Of a stretch of 64,000 bases of DNA, positions 8,283 through 16,208 are shown one piece after another; the stretch's first letter is position 1, and each line of letters starts with the position of its first letter. The stretch is taken from NCBI GenBank assembly GCA_963751835.1, contig CAVVWD010000023.1, positions 248,001 to 312,000 of the forward strand. The letters run 5' to 3'. The stretch comes from JACVRW01 sp963751835. GTDB lineage: Bacteria; Actinomycetota; Thermoleophilia; Solirubrobacterales; Thermoleophilaceae. Under the pieces are notes generated by a model, which saw nothing but the letters and a program-made list of their open reading frames with translations, had not been told where the DNA came from and did no database searches. A program made the position numbers and the translations under genes.

Positions 8283-8370
8283 GCCTCGGGGCGCGCTCCC
8301 CGGCGTCCTCGGTCGCTCGCGTGCCGAGCACGCGTCGCTCCCTGCGTCCTTGGGGAGCACACCCCGAGGC
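8283..8370. other. Long imperfect stem with an internal hairpin downstream of ETF-QO
   Basis: The 19-base arm 8283-8301 (GCCTCGGGGCGCGCTCCCC) pairs with 8352-8370 with two mismatches; on the minus-strand transcript the two mismatches become G-U pairs. The 50-base loop contains a perfect 7-bp hairpin (CGCGTGC-CGA-GCACGCG, 8318-8334). It starts 3 bases after the ETF-QO stop. It could act as a transcription terminator, although no T-tract follows, or as a 3' stability structure. No coding frame here resembles a protein. Confidence 0.55.
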
Positions 8371-8384
8371 ATCTCAGCCGACCT

Positions 8385-8435
8385 GGCGAGCCAGGTCACC
8401 TGACTGCCTTAGCTGACCGGGCGAGCCAGGTCACC
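8385..8435. repeat. Short direct repeats copying the end of the ETF-QO gene
   Basis: GGCGAGCCAGGTCACC occurs at 8385-8400 and again at 8420-8435, a 35-base period, with looser similarity in the bases around it (CAGCCGACCTGG and TAGCTGACCGGG). The core CCAGGTCACCTGA also forms the last codons and stop of ETF-QO at 8268-8280. The first copy is part of a small palindrome, ACCTGG-CGAG-CCAGGT (8381-8396). This looks like local duplication of a gene end. Confidence 0.6.
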
Positions 8436-8480
8436 CTTGGAGCGCGTGCCAGCGGGGGGATTCGGCAACCGCGTCGCGCC

Positions 8481-8533
8481 GGGGTGCATACCGCTTGCAC
8501 CCCCTGCAACCCGTTTGCACCCCCTGCAAGCGG
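8481..8533. repeat. Nested TTGCA/TGCAA inverted repeats
   Basis: TTGCA-CCCCC-TGCAA occurs twice in tandem (8495-8509 and 8515-8529, 20-base period). The outer sequences CCGCTTGCA (8491-8499) and TGCAAGCGG (8525-8533) are exact reverse complements of each other, and GGGGTGCA (8481-8488) pairs with TGCACCCC (8496-8503). The result is a compact nest of dyads in otherwise non-coding DNA between ETF-QO and the gpsA remnant. It could be a multi-site operator or an RNA structure; the sequence alone does not say which. Confidence 0.6.
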
Positions 8534-8670
8534 TTTCCCGAAACCCCCCGGTGCCGCAAAGCGGATGCGTGGTCGCTGGTTTGGACGCCTGGGAGCCCTC
8601 GTTCGCCGATCCGCCCACCCGCTAGCTTCCCCGCATCCGCTCCCCGGGCCAGCATCCTCGCCGGGCCGCC

Positions 8671-9075
8671 GTGGTCGGCGCTGCCGAGTACGGACCCGAG
8701 CGGGTGGCGTGCGCCGGCGGGCCCGCGCACGCGCTCGAGATGGTGGAGGCCGGCGCGGGCCTCGTGTGTGCTTCGCGCTCCGAGGCACTCGCCCACCGGG
8801 TGGCCGACTGCTTCCAGCGCGCGGGGGTGGTCTGCGAGGTGTCCGACGACCCCACGGGAGTCGAGCTGGCGGGCGTGGCCAAGAACGCCGCGGCGGTCGC
8901 TGTGGGGGCGTCGCAGGCACAGGGCCTCAACGCCGCCGGGATGGCCGCCGCCGACATCTCTCTCGAGGTGCTCGCGCTGGCGGCGCGGAGCGGCGGCCGG
9001 GCGCAGACCTTCGTCGGCCGGGCCGGCACGGGTGACCTCGTCGCCACGGCGCTCGCCCCGACGAGTGGGTGGCCA
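8671..9075 (+). pseudogene. gpsA (NAD(P)-dependent glycerol-3-phosphate dehydrogenase) remnant
   Basis: About 135 recognisable residues resemble the middle of GpsA. The frame runs GPERVACAGGPAHALEMVEA, then DDPTGVELAGVAKNAAAVAVGA (the family's conserved VELxGxxKN block with the catalytic Lys), then RAQTFVGRAGTGDLVATALAP (the GLAGLGDLxxT block). The N-terminal Rossmann domain with its GxGxxG motif is missing, since a TAG at 8623 closes the frame upstream. The C-terminal SRN/substrate-binding part is also missing after about 9060. The frame then runs on without a stop into rpmE. It is best read as a decayed gene; it cannot bind NAD as it stands. Confidence 0.6.
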
Positions 9076-9177
9076 CGGTGCGTGCGAAGCAGCCCGCGCC
9101 CGCAGCCTTCCGCCGCCGGGGGACATGGTGGGGCCGGGTTAGAGAGTGGTTCGCGCGCCGCTAGAATCGAAAGCCGA

Positions 9178-9384
9178 ATGAAGCCGGATATCCATCCCGA
9201 GTACGGACCCTCGCACGTCCGTTGCACCTGTGGCAACGAGTTCTGGACGCGCTCGACGAAGCCCGAGCTGCACGTCGAGATCTGCTCGAACTGCCACCCC
9301 TTCTACACGGGCCGTCAGAAGCTCGTGGACACCGGAGGCCGCGTCGAGCGCTTCCGCCGCCGCGCAGCGCGCTCGCGCCGCTAG
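9178..9384 (+). CDS. rpmE: Ribosomal protein bL31
   Basis: 68 aa, beginning MKPDIHPEY, the conserved start of L31. It is the zinc-binding (C+) form, with four cysteines in VRCTCGNEF and EICSNCHPFYTG, followed by GRQKLVDTGGRVERFRRR. It is a component of the large subunit that bridges to the small subunit. Its place before DUF1385, prfA and prmC is a conserved arrangement in Gram-positive bacteria. The reading frame is open upstream through the gpsA remnant, so automated calls may choose too early a start. Confidence 0.96.
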   Translation: MKPDIHPEYGPSHVRCTCGNEFWTRSTKPELHVEICSNCHPFYTGRQKLVDTGGRVERFRRRAARSRR

Positions 9385-9427
9385 CGGGCGCCGCAACTCT
9401 GAGCCTCGGCGCCTGTTCACACGGGGC

Positions 9428-10153
9428 ATGCGTCGTGCTCTCCTCGTCATCGCGCTGCTCGCGGCTGCCCTCGGAGCGGCGCCGGCGCCGGTCCAGGCGC
9501 AGCAGTCGCCGGCCTCGGTGCGTCTCGTCGCGTGCTCGTTCGAGGAGCACGAGGCGTCGTTCCGGGGCAGCATGCGCCGGGTCGAGGGAAGCGATCGCAT
9601 GGCCATGCGCTTCACGCTCATGGAGCGCACCGGAACGGGAGGCTTCAAGCCGCTCAGGGCACCGGGGCTGGGACGCTGGCGTCGCGCCAAGCAGGGCGTC
9701 GTCAACTTCGGCTATCGCCAGGTCGTGCAGGCTCTGCCGGAGAACGCGATCTACCGGATGAGGGTCGATTTCCGGTGGTTCGCCCCCGACGGCGGCGTGC
9801 TGCTTCACATTCAACGGAGCAGCGCGTCGTGTCGCCAGTTCGCGGCCCTCCCGAACCTCCGCGTGGAGCTCCTCGGCACGAGTCCGACGAAGGTGCCGGG
9901 CGTTGTCCGCTATCGCGTCCTGGTCGTCAATGCCGGGAAGGCCGCCGTCACAGCGCCCGTGCGGCTCTCGGTCGACGGCGGCGTGATCGACACAGCGAGC
10001 GTGGCCGACCTTCTGCCCGGTGAAGAGCGCGAGATCGGCCTTCGCGGGCCGAGCTGCACGAGCCTCGTGGCCGCTGAGGCGGACCCGGACGAGGTGATCG
10101 TCGAGAGCTCCGAGGACGACAACACGGACGAGCTCGCCTGCCCGATTCCCTAG
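9428..10153 (+). CDS. Secreted CARDB-like domain protein
   Basis: 241 aa from ATG 9428. Residues 1-25 form a clear signal peptide ending in VQAQQ. The first half (RLVACSFEEHEASFRGSMRRVEG and onwards) has no family I recognise. The second half, NLRVELLGTSPTKVPGVVRYRVLVVNAGKAAVTAPVRLSVDGGVI and the following LLPGEEREIGL, has the pattern of a CARDB/beta-sandwich cell-adhesion domain, ending in VESSEDDNTDELACPIP. Paired cysteines suggest disulfides. It is probably exported; the binding partner is unknown. It sits between rpmE and the DUF1385 gene on the same strand. Confidence 0.65.
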   Translation: MRRALLVIALLAAALGAAPAPVQAQQSPASVRLVACSFEEHEASFRGSMRRVEGSDRMAMRFTLMERTGTGGFKPLRAPGLGRWRRAKQGVVNFGYRQVVQALPENAIYRMRVDFRWFAPDGGVLLHIQRSSASCRQFAALPNLRVELLGTSPTKVPGVVRYRVLVVNAGKAAVTAPVRLSVDGGVIDTASVADLLPGEEREIGLRGPSCTSLVAAEADPDEVIVESSEDDNTDELACPIP

Positions 10154-10199
10154 CGCGAATGGCGCCGGGCCTCAGGCGCGGCGCTGAACCGCCGATACG

Positions 10200-11237
10200 A
10201 TGAGGAAGGTGAGCGCCTCCCCGTCAAACAACGGCAGCGCGCCGGACCACCTGCGCGAGGCCACCAGAGACGCCCCGATCGGCGGTCAGGCCGTGCTCGA
10301 GGGCGTGATGATGCGCGGCATCTCCACCTGGGCGGTGGCGGTGCGCAAGCCCTCGGCCGAGCAACTCGCCGCCGGCGGCTCCGACTCGAAGGAGGGGGCG
10401 AAGGGCGAGATCGAGGTGATCTCCGAGCCGCTCGTCTCCTGGACCAAGCGCCATCGGATCCTGCGCGTGCCGGTGATCCGCGGCGTGGCTGCTCTTGTCG
10501 AGTCGCTCAAGATCGGCTTCCGCGCGCTCGGGATCTCCGCGAACGCCCAGATGCCCGCGGACGAGTCCGGCGAGAAGGCCGAGATCGGCGGCGGCGCGTG
10601 GGCCGGGACGATCGTCTTCGCCCTCCTGTTCGCCATCGGCCTCTTCTTCCTGCTGCCCGCCGGGCTGACGAACATCTTCCAGGACCAGATCCCGAACTCG
10701 ATTCTGTTCGTGGTCATCGAGAAGCTGGTCCGGATCACGATCTTCCTCGGCTACCTGGTGCTGATCTCGCGCATGCCGGATCTCCAGCGCGTGTTCGAGT
10801 ACCACGGCGCCGAGCACAAGACGATCTCGTGCTACGAGGCCGGCGAGGCGCTGACTCCGGAGAACGCGCAGCGCTTCTCCCGCTTCCACCCCCGCTGCGG
10901 CACGAGCTTCCTGCTGCTCGTGATGATCGTCGCCATCGTGGTGTTCGCCCCGCTCGGGAAGCTCGATTGGCACTGGCTGTTCATCTCGCGAATCGTCGGC
11001 ATCCCGATCGTGGCGGGACTTGCGTTCGAGCTGATCAAGTGGTTCGGCAAGAACCGCACGAAGCGCTGGGCGCGCGTTCTCATGTGGCCCGGCATCCAGC
11101 TCCAGCGCCTGACGACGCGCGAGCCCGACCTGTCCCAGCTTGCGGTGGCCATCGCGGCGCTCGAGGCCGTGCTCGCGGTCGAGAACCCGCGTGCCGCCGC
11201 CGAGGAGGACAAGGTCGGCATGGAAGTCGTTGCGTAG
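10200..11237 (+). CDS. DUF1385 (YqhQ-like) membrane protein
   Basis: 345 aa, ATG start. Two hallmarks of the family are visible: PIGGQAVLEGVMMRG near residues 28-42 and EYHGAEHKTISCYEAGE near 200-216, followed by RFSRFHPRCGTSFLLLVMI. The conserved His, Glu and Cys residues suggest metal binding. Several hydrophobic helices (about 140-165, 170-190, 235-260, 265-285) place it in the membrane. The biochemical role of this family is not established. Its neighbourhood with rpmE and prfA is conserved in Firmicutes and deep Actinobacteria. Its stop codon lies inside a 43-base tandem duplication. Confidence 0.85.
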   Translation: MRKVSASPSNNGSAPDHLREATRDAPIGGQAVLEGVMMRGISTWAVAVRKPSAEQLAAGGSDSKEGAKGEIEVISEPLVSWTKRHRILRVPVIRGVAALVESLKIGFRALGISANAQMPADESGEKAEIGGGAWAGTIVFALLFAIGLFFLLPAGLTNIFQDQIPNSILFVVIEKLVRITIFLGYLVLISRMPDLQRVFEYHGAEHKTISCYEAGEALTPENAQRFSRFHPRCGTSFLLLVMIVAIVVFAPLGKLDWHWLFISRIVGIPIVAGLAFELIKWFGKNRTKRWARVLMWPGIQLQRLTTREPDLSQLAVAIAALEAVLAVENPRAAAEEDKVGMEVVA

Positions 11238-11316
11238 GGCCGAAGCAGCCGGCTCGGCCGGATGCGCACGGTTTGCGTAGGGCCGAAGCAGCCGGCTCGG
11301 CCGGCTGCGCACGGTT
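11231..11316. repeat. 43-bp tandem duplication spanning a stop codon
   Basis: Bases 11231-11273 and 11274-11316 are two adjacent copies of a 43-base unit beginning TGCGTAGGGCCGAAGCAGCC, differing at one position (GATGCG against GCTGCG). The first copy contains the last Ala codon and TAG stop of the DUF1385 gene. Each copy contains the palindromic run GCCGGCTCGGCCGG, which can fold into a hairpin. It may be a doubled terminator-like element created by slippage. Confidence 0.8.
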
Positions 11317-11373
11317 TGCTTATTCGGTTAACCGGGTTTTCGGCGGCGCCATCGATAGCTACCCTCGAGGTCT

Positions 11374-12399
11374 ATGGGCGCCGTGCTCCTCACCGGCGCC
11401 ACGGGTTTCGTAGGGATGGAGTTGCTGCGCCGCTTCCTAACGGCAGGCGATCGCCAGGTCTACGCGCTCGTGCGCGCACCGGACGACCAGGCCGCAGCCG
11501 CCAGGCTGCCGGCGCACGACTACCTGACCGCCGTGGCTGGGGACATCGAGCAGCGGGGCCTCGGCCTCTCGCCGAGGACCGCGGACATGCTCGCCGAGGA
11601 GGTGAGCACGGTGGTCCACTGTGCTGCGACCGTGTCGTTCGATCTGCCGCTGGAGCGGTCGCGCCAAGTGAACGTCGGCGGGACCAGTAACGTCGCCGAC
11701 CTGGCGGCGCGCTGCCGTCGCCTCGAACGGTTCACCTACGTGTCGACCGCCTACGTCGCCGGCGAGCCGCGTGGCCTGTTCCGCGAGGACCAGCTCGACG
11801 TCGGTCAGCGCTTCCGCAATCCCTACGAGCAGTCCAAGTTCGAGGCAGAGCGGATGATCCGCGAGCGCGCGACGCAGCTGCCGCTCCAGATCCTGCGCCC
11901 GAGCATCATCGTGGGGGATAGCCGCACCGGTCGCACCTCCACGTTCAACGTCCTCTATGGCCCGCTCAAGGCGCTTGCGCGCGGGCGCATCCCGGCGATT
12001 CCTGCCCGCCGCTCGTCGCCCGTCGACATCGTGCCGGTGGACTACGTAGCCGACCGCGCCTACGAGCTCGCGACCACAGGGCCGGACGGGACCTTCCATC
12101 TCGTCGCCGGGCGCAATGCGACAACCGTTGGGCGCCTGCTCGAGCTCTCCACGCGCCACCTGCGTCGTCCGGCGCCGAAGGTGCTGCCGCCGCGGCTCTA
12201 CCGCCGCGCGGTGCACCCCTGGCTGCGGCTCAAGTACGCGGGCCTGCGTCGCATGGAGGTCTACTTCCCGTATTTCGCCATGCGGGTCCGCTTCGACGAT
12301 CGCCGGCTCGGCCCCGGACCGCCCGTCGAGGGCTACTTCCACAGGCTCGTGGACTACGCCGAGCGTGCAGGCTGGGGGCGCGTACCCTCTGCCGTGTGA
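11374..12399 (+). CDS. Extended SDR / thioester-reductase-like NAD(P) oxidoreductase
   Basis: 341 aa, ATG start. It opens MGAVLLTGATGFVGMELLRR, the TGATGFxG nucleotide-binding motif of extended SDRs and of the NAD_binding_4 (fatty acyl-CoA reductase/Male sterility) group. Catalytic residues are seen in STAYVAGEPRG and YEQSK (Tyr-x3-Lys). The C-terminal part (LEEARHL-like helices, MEVYFPYFAMRVRFDDRR) is typical of the lipid-linked branch rather than sugar epimerases. The substrate is not identifiable. The stop overlaps the GTG of prfA by three bases, so it may be coupled to the prfA-prmC unit. Confidence 0.75.
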   Translation: MGAVLLTGATGFVGMELLRRFLTAGDRQVYALVRAPDDQAAAARLPAHDYLTAVAGDIEQRGLGLSPRTADMLAEEVSTVVHCAATVSFDLPLERSRQVNVGGTSNVADLAARCRRLERFTYVSTAYVAGEPRGLFREDQLDVGQRFRNPYEQSKFEAERMIRERATQLPLQILRPSIIVGDSRTGRTSTFNVLYGPLKALARGRIPAIPARRSSPVDIVPVDYVADRAYELATTGPDGTFHLVAGRNATTVGRLLELSTRHLRRPAPKVLPPRLYRRAVHPWLRLKYAGLRRMEVYFPYFAMRVRFDDRRLGPGPPVEGYFHRLVDYAERAGWGRVPSAV

Positions 12400-13451
12400 T
12401 CGAACGCCTCGTCGAGCAGATCGAGGATCGGTTCGCGGAGCTCTCCGCGCAGATGGCCGATCCCGAGGTGATCGGTGACCAGCGCCGCTACGCCGATGTG
12501 GGGCGCGCGTACCGGCAGCTGGAGCCGGCGCATGCGCTCGCCACCGAGTGGAGGCGAGCCACGGATGACGCAGCCGGGGCCCGCGAGCTGCTCGCCGAGG
12601 ACGGCGACGATCCCGAGCTGCGCGAGCTGCTGCGCACGTCCGAGGAGCGTCTCAACGAGCTCGAGGAGGAGATCCGGCTCGCGATGGTCGAGCCCGACCC
12701 GAACGACGATAAGGACGTGATCGTCGAGATCCGGCCGGGCGCCGGGGGAGAGGAGGCGGGCCTGTTCGCGGGCGACCTCTACCGGATGCTGGGCCGCTAT
12801 GCCGAACGGCGCGGCTTCAAGCAGGAGCCGCTCGAGATCGGAGAGGGCCACTTCACGTTCGCGGTCAAGGGCCGCGGCGCCTACAGCGTCTTCAAGTACG
12901 AGGGCGGGACACACCGCGTGCAGCGGGTGCCCGAGACCGAGTCGCAGGGGCGCATCCATACCTCGACCGCGACCGTCGCCGTGCTGCCGGAGGCCGAGGA
13001 CGTTGACGTCCAGATCGACCCGAACGACCTGCAGGTCGATGTCTACCGCTCGTCGGGCCCGGGTGGCCAGTCGGTCAACACGACCGATTCGGCTGTCCGC
13101 CTCACCCACAAGCCCACCGGGCTCGTGGTCTCGATGCAGGACGAGAAGTCGCAGCTGCAGAACCGCGAGAAGGCGATGCGTGTCCTGCGCGCGCGACTCT
13201 TGGAGCGCGAGCTCGAGGCGCAGCAGGCCGAGGTGGCCGCGGCGCGGCTCGCACAGGTCGGCACCGGCGAGCGCGCCGAGAAGATCCGCACCTACAACTT
13301 CCCCCAGGACCGCGTGACCGATCACCGCGTCGGTCTCACGAAGGGCAATCTGCCGGGCATCCTGGCCGGCGAGCTCGACGAGTTCACGGCCGCGCTCGAG
13401 GCAGAGGAGAAGCGCCGCATGCTCGAGGCCGCCGAGCCGGTGGGTGGATGA
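12396..13451 (+). CDS. prfA: Peptide chain release factor 1
   Basis: 351 aa, GTG start overlapping the preceding TGA. Class I release factor with the GGQ loop in YRSSGPGGQSVNTTDSAVRLTH and the RF1-type codon-reading tripeptide region HRVQRVPETESQGRIHTS (P-x-T, not the SPF of RF2). It recognises UAA and UAG. The N-terminal coiled-coil helices (about 1-100) and the PCRF domain are complete. It overlaps prmC, which methylates this GGQ glutamine, by 4 bases (ATGA); the pair is a conserved, coupled unit. Confidence 0.96.
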   Translation: MIERLVEQIEDRFAELSAQMADPEVIGDQRRYADVGRAYRQLEPAHALATEWRRATDDAAGARELLAEDGDDPELRELLRTSEERLNELEEEIRLAMVEPDPNDDKDVIVEIRPGAGGEEAGLFAGDLYRMLGRYAERRGFKQEPLEIGEGHFTFAVKGRGAYSVFKYEGGTHRVQRVPETESQGRIHTSTATVAVLPEAEDVDVQIDPNDLQVDVYRSSGPGGQSVNTTDSAVRLTHKPTGLVVSMQDEKSQLQNREKAMRVLRARLLERELEAQQAEVAAARLAQVGTGERAEKIRTYNFPQDRVTDHRVGLTKGNLPGILAGELDEFTAALEAEEKRRMLEAAEPVGG

Positions 13452-14242
13452 CTGCTCGCGACGCGCTCGACGCGGCGATCACGGCGATCGAGGCCGCCGG
13501 CTGCGCAACGCCGAAGCTCGATGCGGAGCTCCTGATCGCAGACGCACTCGGGGTGGACCGCGCCCGGTTGTTCATCGACCCGGACATGGAGGTCCCCCCG
13601 GCGGCCGCGCGCGTGATCGGCGAGCACGTACGGAGGCGGGTCGCGCGCGAGCCGGTGGGGTACATCCTCGGCCGCAAGGGCTTCCGCCACATCGAGCTTG
13701 CCATCGACCGGCGCGCGATCATCCCGCGTCCCGAGACCGAGCTGCTCGTGGACGTGGCCGCCGGGCAGCCCGCGGGAGCACGCGTGCACGACGTGGGCAC
13801 CGGGGCAGGGGCGATCGCGCTCGCCCTGCTCGACGAGCGCCCCGACTTGCACGTGACCGCCAACGAGCCCTACGCGCCTGCGGCCGCCGTGGCGCGCGAG
13901 AACGCGGCCCGGCTTGGGCTGCCGCTCGAGGTGAGCGACGAGTTCGGCCTGCCGGAGGGGGACTACGACCTGGTGGTGGCCAACCTGCCCTACGTCCCCG
14001 ACGGCGAGTGGGAGCGCCTGCAGCCGGAGATACGCCGCTACGAGCCGCGCGAGGCGTTCCTCTCGGGGGAGGACGGGCTCGACGCGATCCGTGAGCTGAT
14101 CGCGGCCGCGCCCGCCGGGACGCAGGTGGCGCTCGAGCACGGGAACGACCAGGGGCGCGACGTGCGCGACATGCTCGACGACGCCTCGTCGTACCCCGAC
14201 CTGGCGAATTGGGAGCGGATCACCGTGGGGCGCGTGCGCTGA
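13448..14242 (+). CDS. prmC: Release factor glutamine methyltransferase
   Basis: 264 aa, ATG start overlapping the prfA stop. The N-terminal helical domain is followed by the family block GYILGRKGFRHIELAIDRRAIIPRPETELLVD, then the SAM motif HDVGTGAGAIALALL. The catalytic/substrate loop that is NPPY in nearly all PrmC enzymes reads NLPY here (VVANLPYVPDGEW). Pro to Leu at this position is unusual for glutamine methylation, although NLPY occurs in RsmA/KsgA enzymes. The function, N5-methylation of Gln in the GGQ motif of RF1/RF2, is strongly supported by context. It overlaps the next gene. Confidence 0.93.
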   Translation: MTARDALDAAITAIEAAGCATPKLDAELLIADALGVDRARLFIDPDMEVPPAAARVIGEHVRRRVAREPVGYILGRKGFRHIELAIDRRAIIPRPETELLVDVAAGQPAGARVHDVGTGAGAIALALLDERPDLHVTANEPYAPAAAVARENAARLGLPLEVSDEFGLPEGDYDLVVANLPYVPDGEWERLQPEIRRYEPREAFLSGEDGLDAIRELIAAAPAGTQVALEHGNDQGRDVRDMLDDASSYPDLANWERITVGRVR

Positions 14243-14850
14243 GATCCGAGGACGTCGCCACCTTCGAGCGCTGCATAGCGGTCGGCGGGGTGGCGCTCTT
14301 CCCCGCGGACACCGTCTACGGCCTCGCCACCGAGCCCGACTCGCGCGACGGGGTCGACCGCCTCTACCGGCTGAAGGGGCGGCGCCCCGACCGGCCCGCT
14401 GCCGTGATGTTCTTCCGGCTCGAGCTGGCGTTGGCAGCGCTGCCCGAGCTCGGTGGCCGCACGCGCTGGGCGGCCGAGCGGCTGCTGCCCGGCGCCGTGA
14501 CGCTGCTCTTGCCGAATCCGGCGCGGCGCTATCCGCTCGCCTGCGGCCCCGAGCCGTCCCGGCTCGGCCTGCGCGTGCCGCATCTGCCCGGTCCGCTCGC
14601 TCCGCTCGCGGGGGTCAGCTGGCCGGTGCTGCAGTCGAGCGCCAACGTCTCCGGCGGCGCGGATGTCCGCCGCGTGGAGGACGTCGACGAGCGCATCCGC
14701 GCCGGTGTCGACCTGATCCTCGACGGCGGTGAGTTGCCGGGCACGCCCTCGACCGTGGTCGACCTGACCACCTACGAGAACGGCGGCAGCTTCGAGATCG
14801 TGCGCGAGGGCGCCATACCGTCCGCCCAGGTCGAGCAGGCTTTGCTGTGA
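14209..14850 (+). CDS. tsaC: L-threonylcarbamoyladenylate synthase (Sua5/YrdC/YwlC family)
   Basis: About 203-213 aa. The core reads CIAVGGVALFPADTVYGLATEPDS, then LYRLKGRRPDRPAAVMFF, and SSANVSGGADV, all hallmarks of the YrdC fold. It makes threonylcarbamoyl-AMP for the t6A37 tRNA modification. The start is uncertain: TTG 14209 is the only conventional start but gives a 34-base overlap with prmC and has no ribosome-binding site. A CTG at 14239 overlaps the prmC stop as CTGA, mirroring the ATGA overlap upstream, and gives LRSEDVATFERC as the N-terminus. Confidence 0.92.
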   Translation: MGADHRGARALRSEDVATFERCIAVGGVALFPADTVYGLATEPDSRDGVDRLYRLKGRRPDRPAAVMFFRLELALAALPELGGRTRWAAERLLPGAVTLLLPNPARRYPLACGPEPSRLGLRVPHLPGPLAPLAGVSWPVLQSSANVSGGADVRRVEDVDERIRAGVDLILDGGELPGTPSTVVDLTTYENGGSFEIVREGAIPSAQVEQALL

Positions 14851-14874
14851 GCGGCCGGTGCTACGGTGCCACCG

Positions 14875-16161
14875 ATGAGCGAGCTGAGCCCTGATTTCTT
14901 CACCAAGCCGGTTGCCGACGTCGATCCCGAGATCGCCGGCGTGCTCAAGGACGAGGCGGCGCGCCAGGAGCGGACGCTCGAGATGATCGCCTCGGAGAAC
15001 TTCGTCCCGCAGTCGATCCTCGACTGTCAGGGCTCGGTGCTCACGAACAAGTACGCCGAGGGCTACCCCGGCAAGCGCTACTACGGGGGCTGCGAGTACG
15101 TCGACGTGGCCGAGCAGCTGGCGATCGACCGCGCCCAGGAGCTGTTCGGCGCGGAGCACGCGAACGTCCAGCCGCACTCGGGCGCGCAGGCGAACTCGGC
15201 CGTGTACATGGCGCTGCTCGAGCCCGGCGACCGCATCCTCGGGATGAAGCTCGACCACGGCGGCCACCTCACGCACGGCATGAGGATCAACTTCTCCGGC
15301 CTCTACTTCGACATCGTCGCCTACGGGGTGCGCGAGGAGGACTCGCGGCTCGATATGGACGAGCTCCAGCGGATCGCCGAGGACGCCAAGCCGAAGCTGA
15401 TCATCGCCGGCTGGTCGGCCTACCCGCGCCAGCTTGACTTCAAGCGCTTCCGCGAGATCGCGGACTCGGTGGGCGCGCTCCTGATGGCCGACATGGCGCA
15501 TTTCGCGGGCCTCGTCGTGGCGGAGGAGCACCCCAGCCCGGTGCCCTACTCCGACGTGGTCACCACGACCACGCACAAGACGCTCTGCGGACCGCGCGGG
15601 GGCATGATCCTCTGTAAGGAAGAGTTCGCGAAGAAGATCAACTCGCGGGTCTTCCCGGGCCACCAGGGCGGCCCGCTCATGCACGCGATCGCCGGCAAGG
15701 CGGTGGCGCTGAAGGTCGCCCGCTCGGAGCTCTTCCGCGAGCGCCAGCGGCGCACGCGCGATGGGGCGGCGATCGTGGCCGAGGAGATGCTGTCGGCCGG
15801 CATCAACGTGCTCACGGGTGGCACCGACGTCCACCTGGTGCTCGCCGACCTCCGCGAGTCAGAGCTCGACGGCCAACAGGCGGAGGACCGGCTGGCCGAG
15901 ATCGGCATCACCGTCAACCGCAACGCGGTGCCGTTCGACCCCCGCCCGCCGGCCGTGTCCTCCGGACTCCGGATCGGCGCGCAGGCTCTCGCCACGCGCG
16001 GCTTCCAGGCGGACGACTTCCGCGAGGTCGGCAAGCTGATCGGCGAGGCGCTGTCGGGAGAGTTCTCGGAGGCGAAGAAGGCGGAGCTCGGCGAGCGCTC
16101 GGCGGCGCTTGCCGAGCGCTACCCGCTCTACCCCCAGCTCGCGGAGCCGGCGGTCGCCTGA
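14875..16161 (+). CDS. glyA: Serine hydroxymethyltransferase
   Basis: 428 aa from ATG 14875 (MSELSPDFF); a GTG 9 bases upstream is in frame. Fold-type I PLP enzyme: TLEMIASENFVPQSILDCQGS, YPGKRYYGGCEYVD, NVQPHSGAQAN and DVVTTTTHKTLCGPRGG, with the Schiff-base Lys in THKTLCG. It converts serine and tetrahydrofolate to glycine and methylene-THF. The length is normal. It closes the housekeeping cluster; the next gene, a serine acetyltransferase homologue, also uses serine. Confidence 0.96.
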   Translation: MSELSPDFFTKPVADVDPEIAGVLKDEAARQERTLEMIASENFVPQSILDCQGSVLTNKYAEGYPGKRYYGGCEYVDVAEQLAIDRAQELFGAEHANVQPHSGAQANSAVYMALLEPGDRILGMKLDHGGHLTHGMRINFSGLYFDIVAYGVREEDSRLDMDELQRIAEDAKPKLIIAGWSAYPRQLDFKRFREIADSVGALLMADMAHFAGLVVAEEHPSPVPYSDVVTTTTHKTLCGPRGGMILCKEEFAKKINSRVFPGHQGGPLMHAIAGKAVALKVARSELFRERQRRTRDGAAIVAEEMLSAGINVLTGGTDVHLVLADLRESELDGQQAEDRLAEIGITVNRNAVPFDPRPPAVSSGLRIGAQALATRGFQADDFREVGKLIGEALSGEFSEAKKAELGERSAALAERYPLYPQLAEPAVA

Positions 16162-16208
16162 CCCGATCTTCGACGATCGTCTTGAACATGCCGGGCACCC
16201 CAGCCCCA

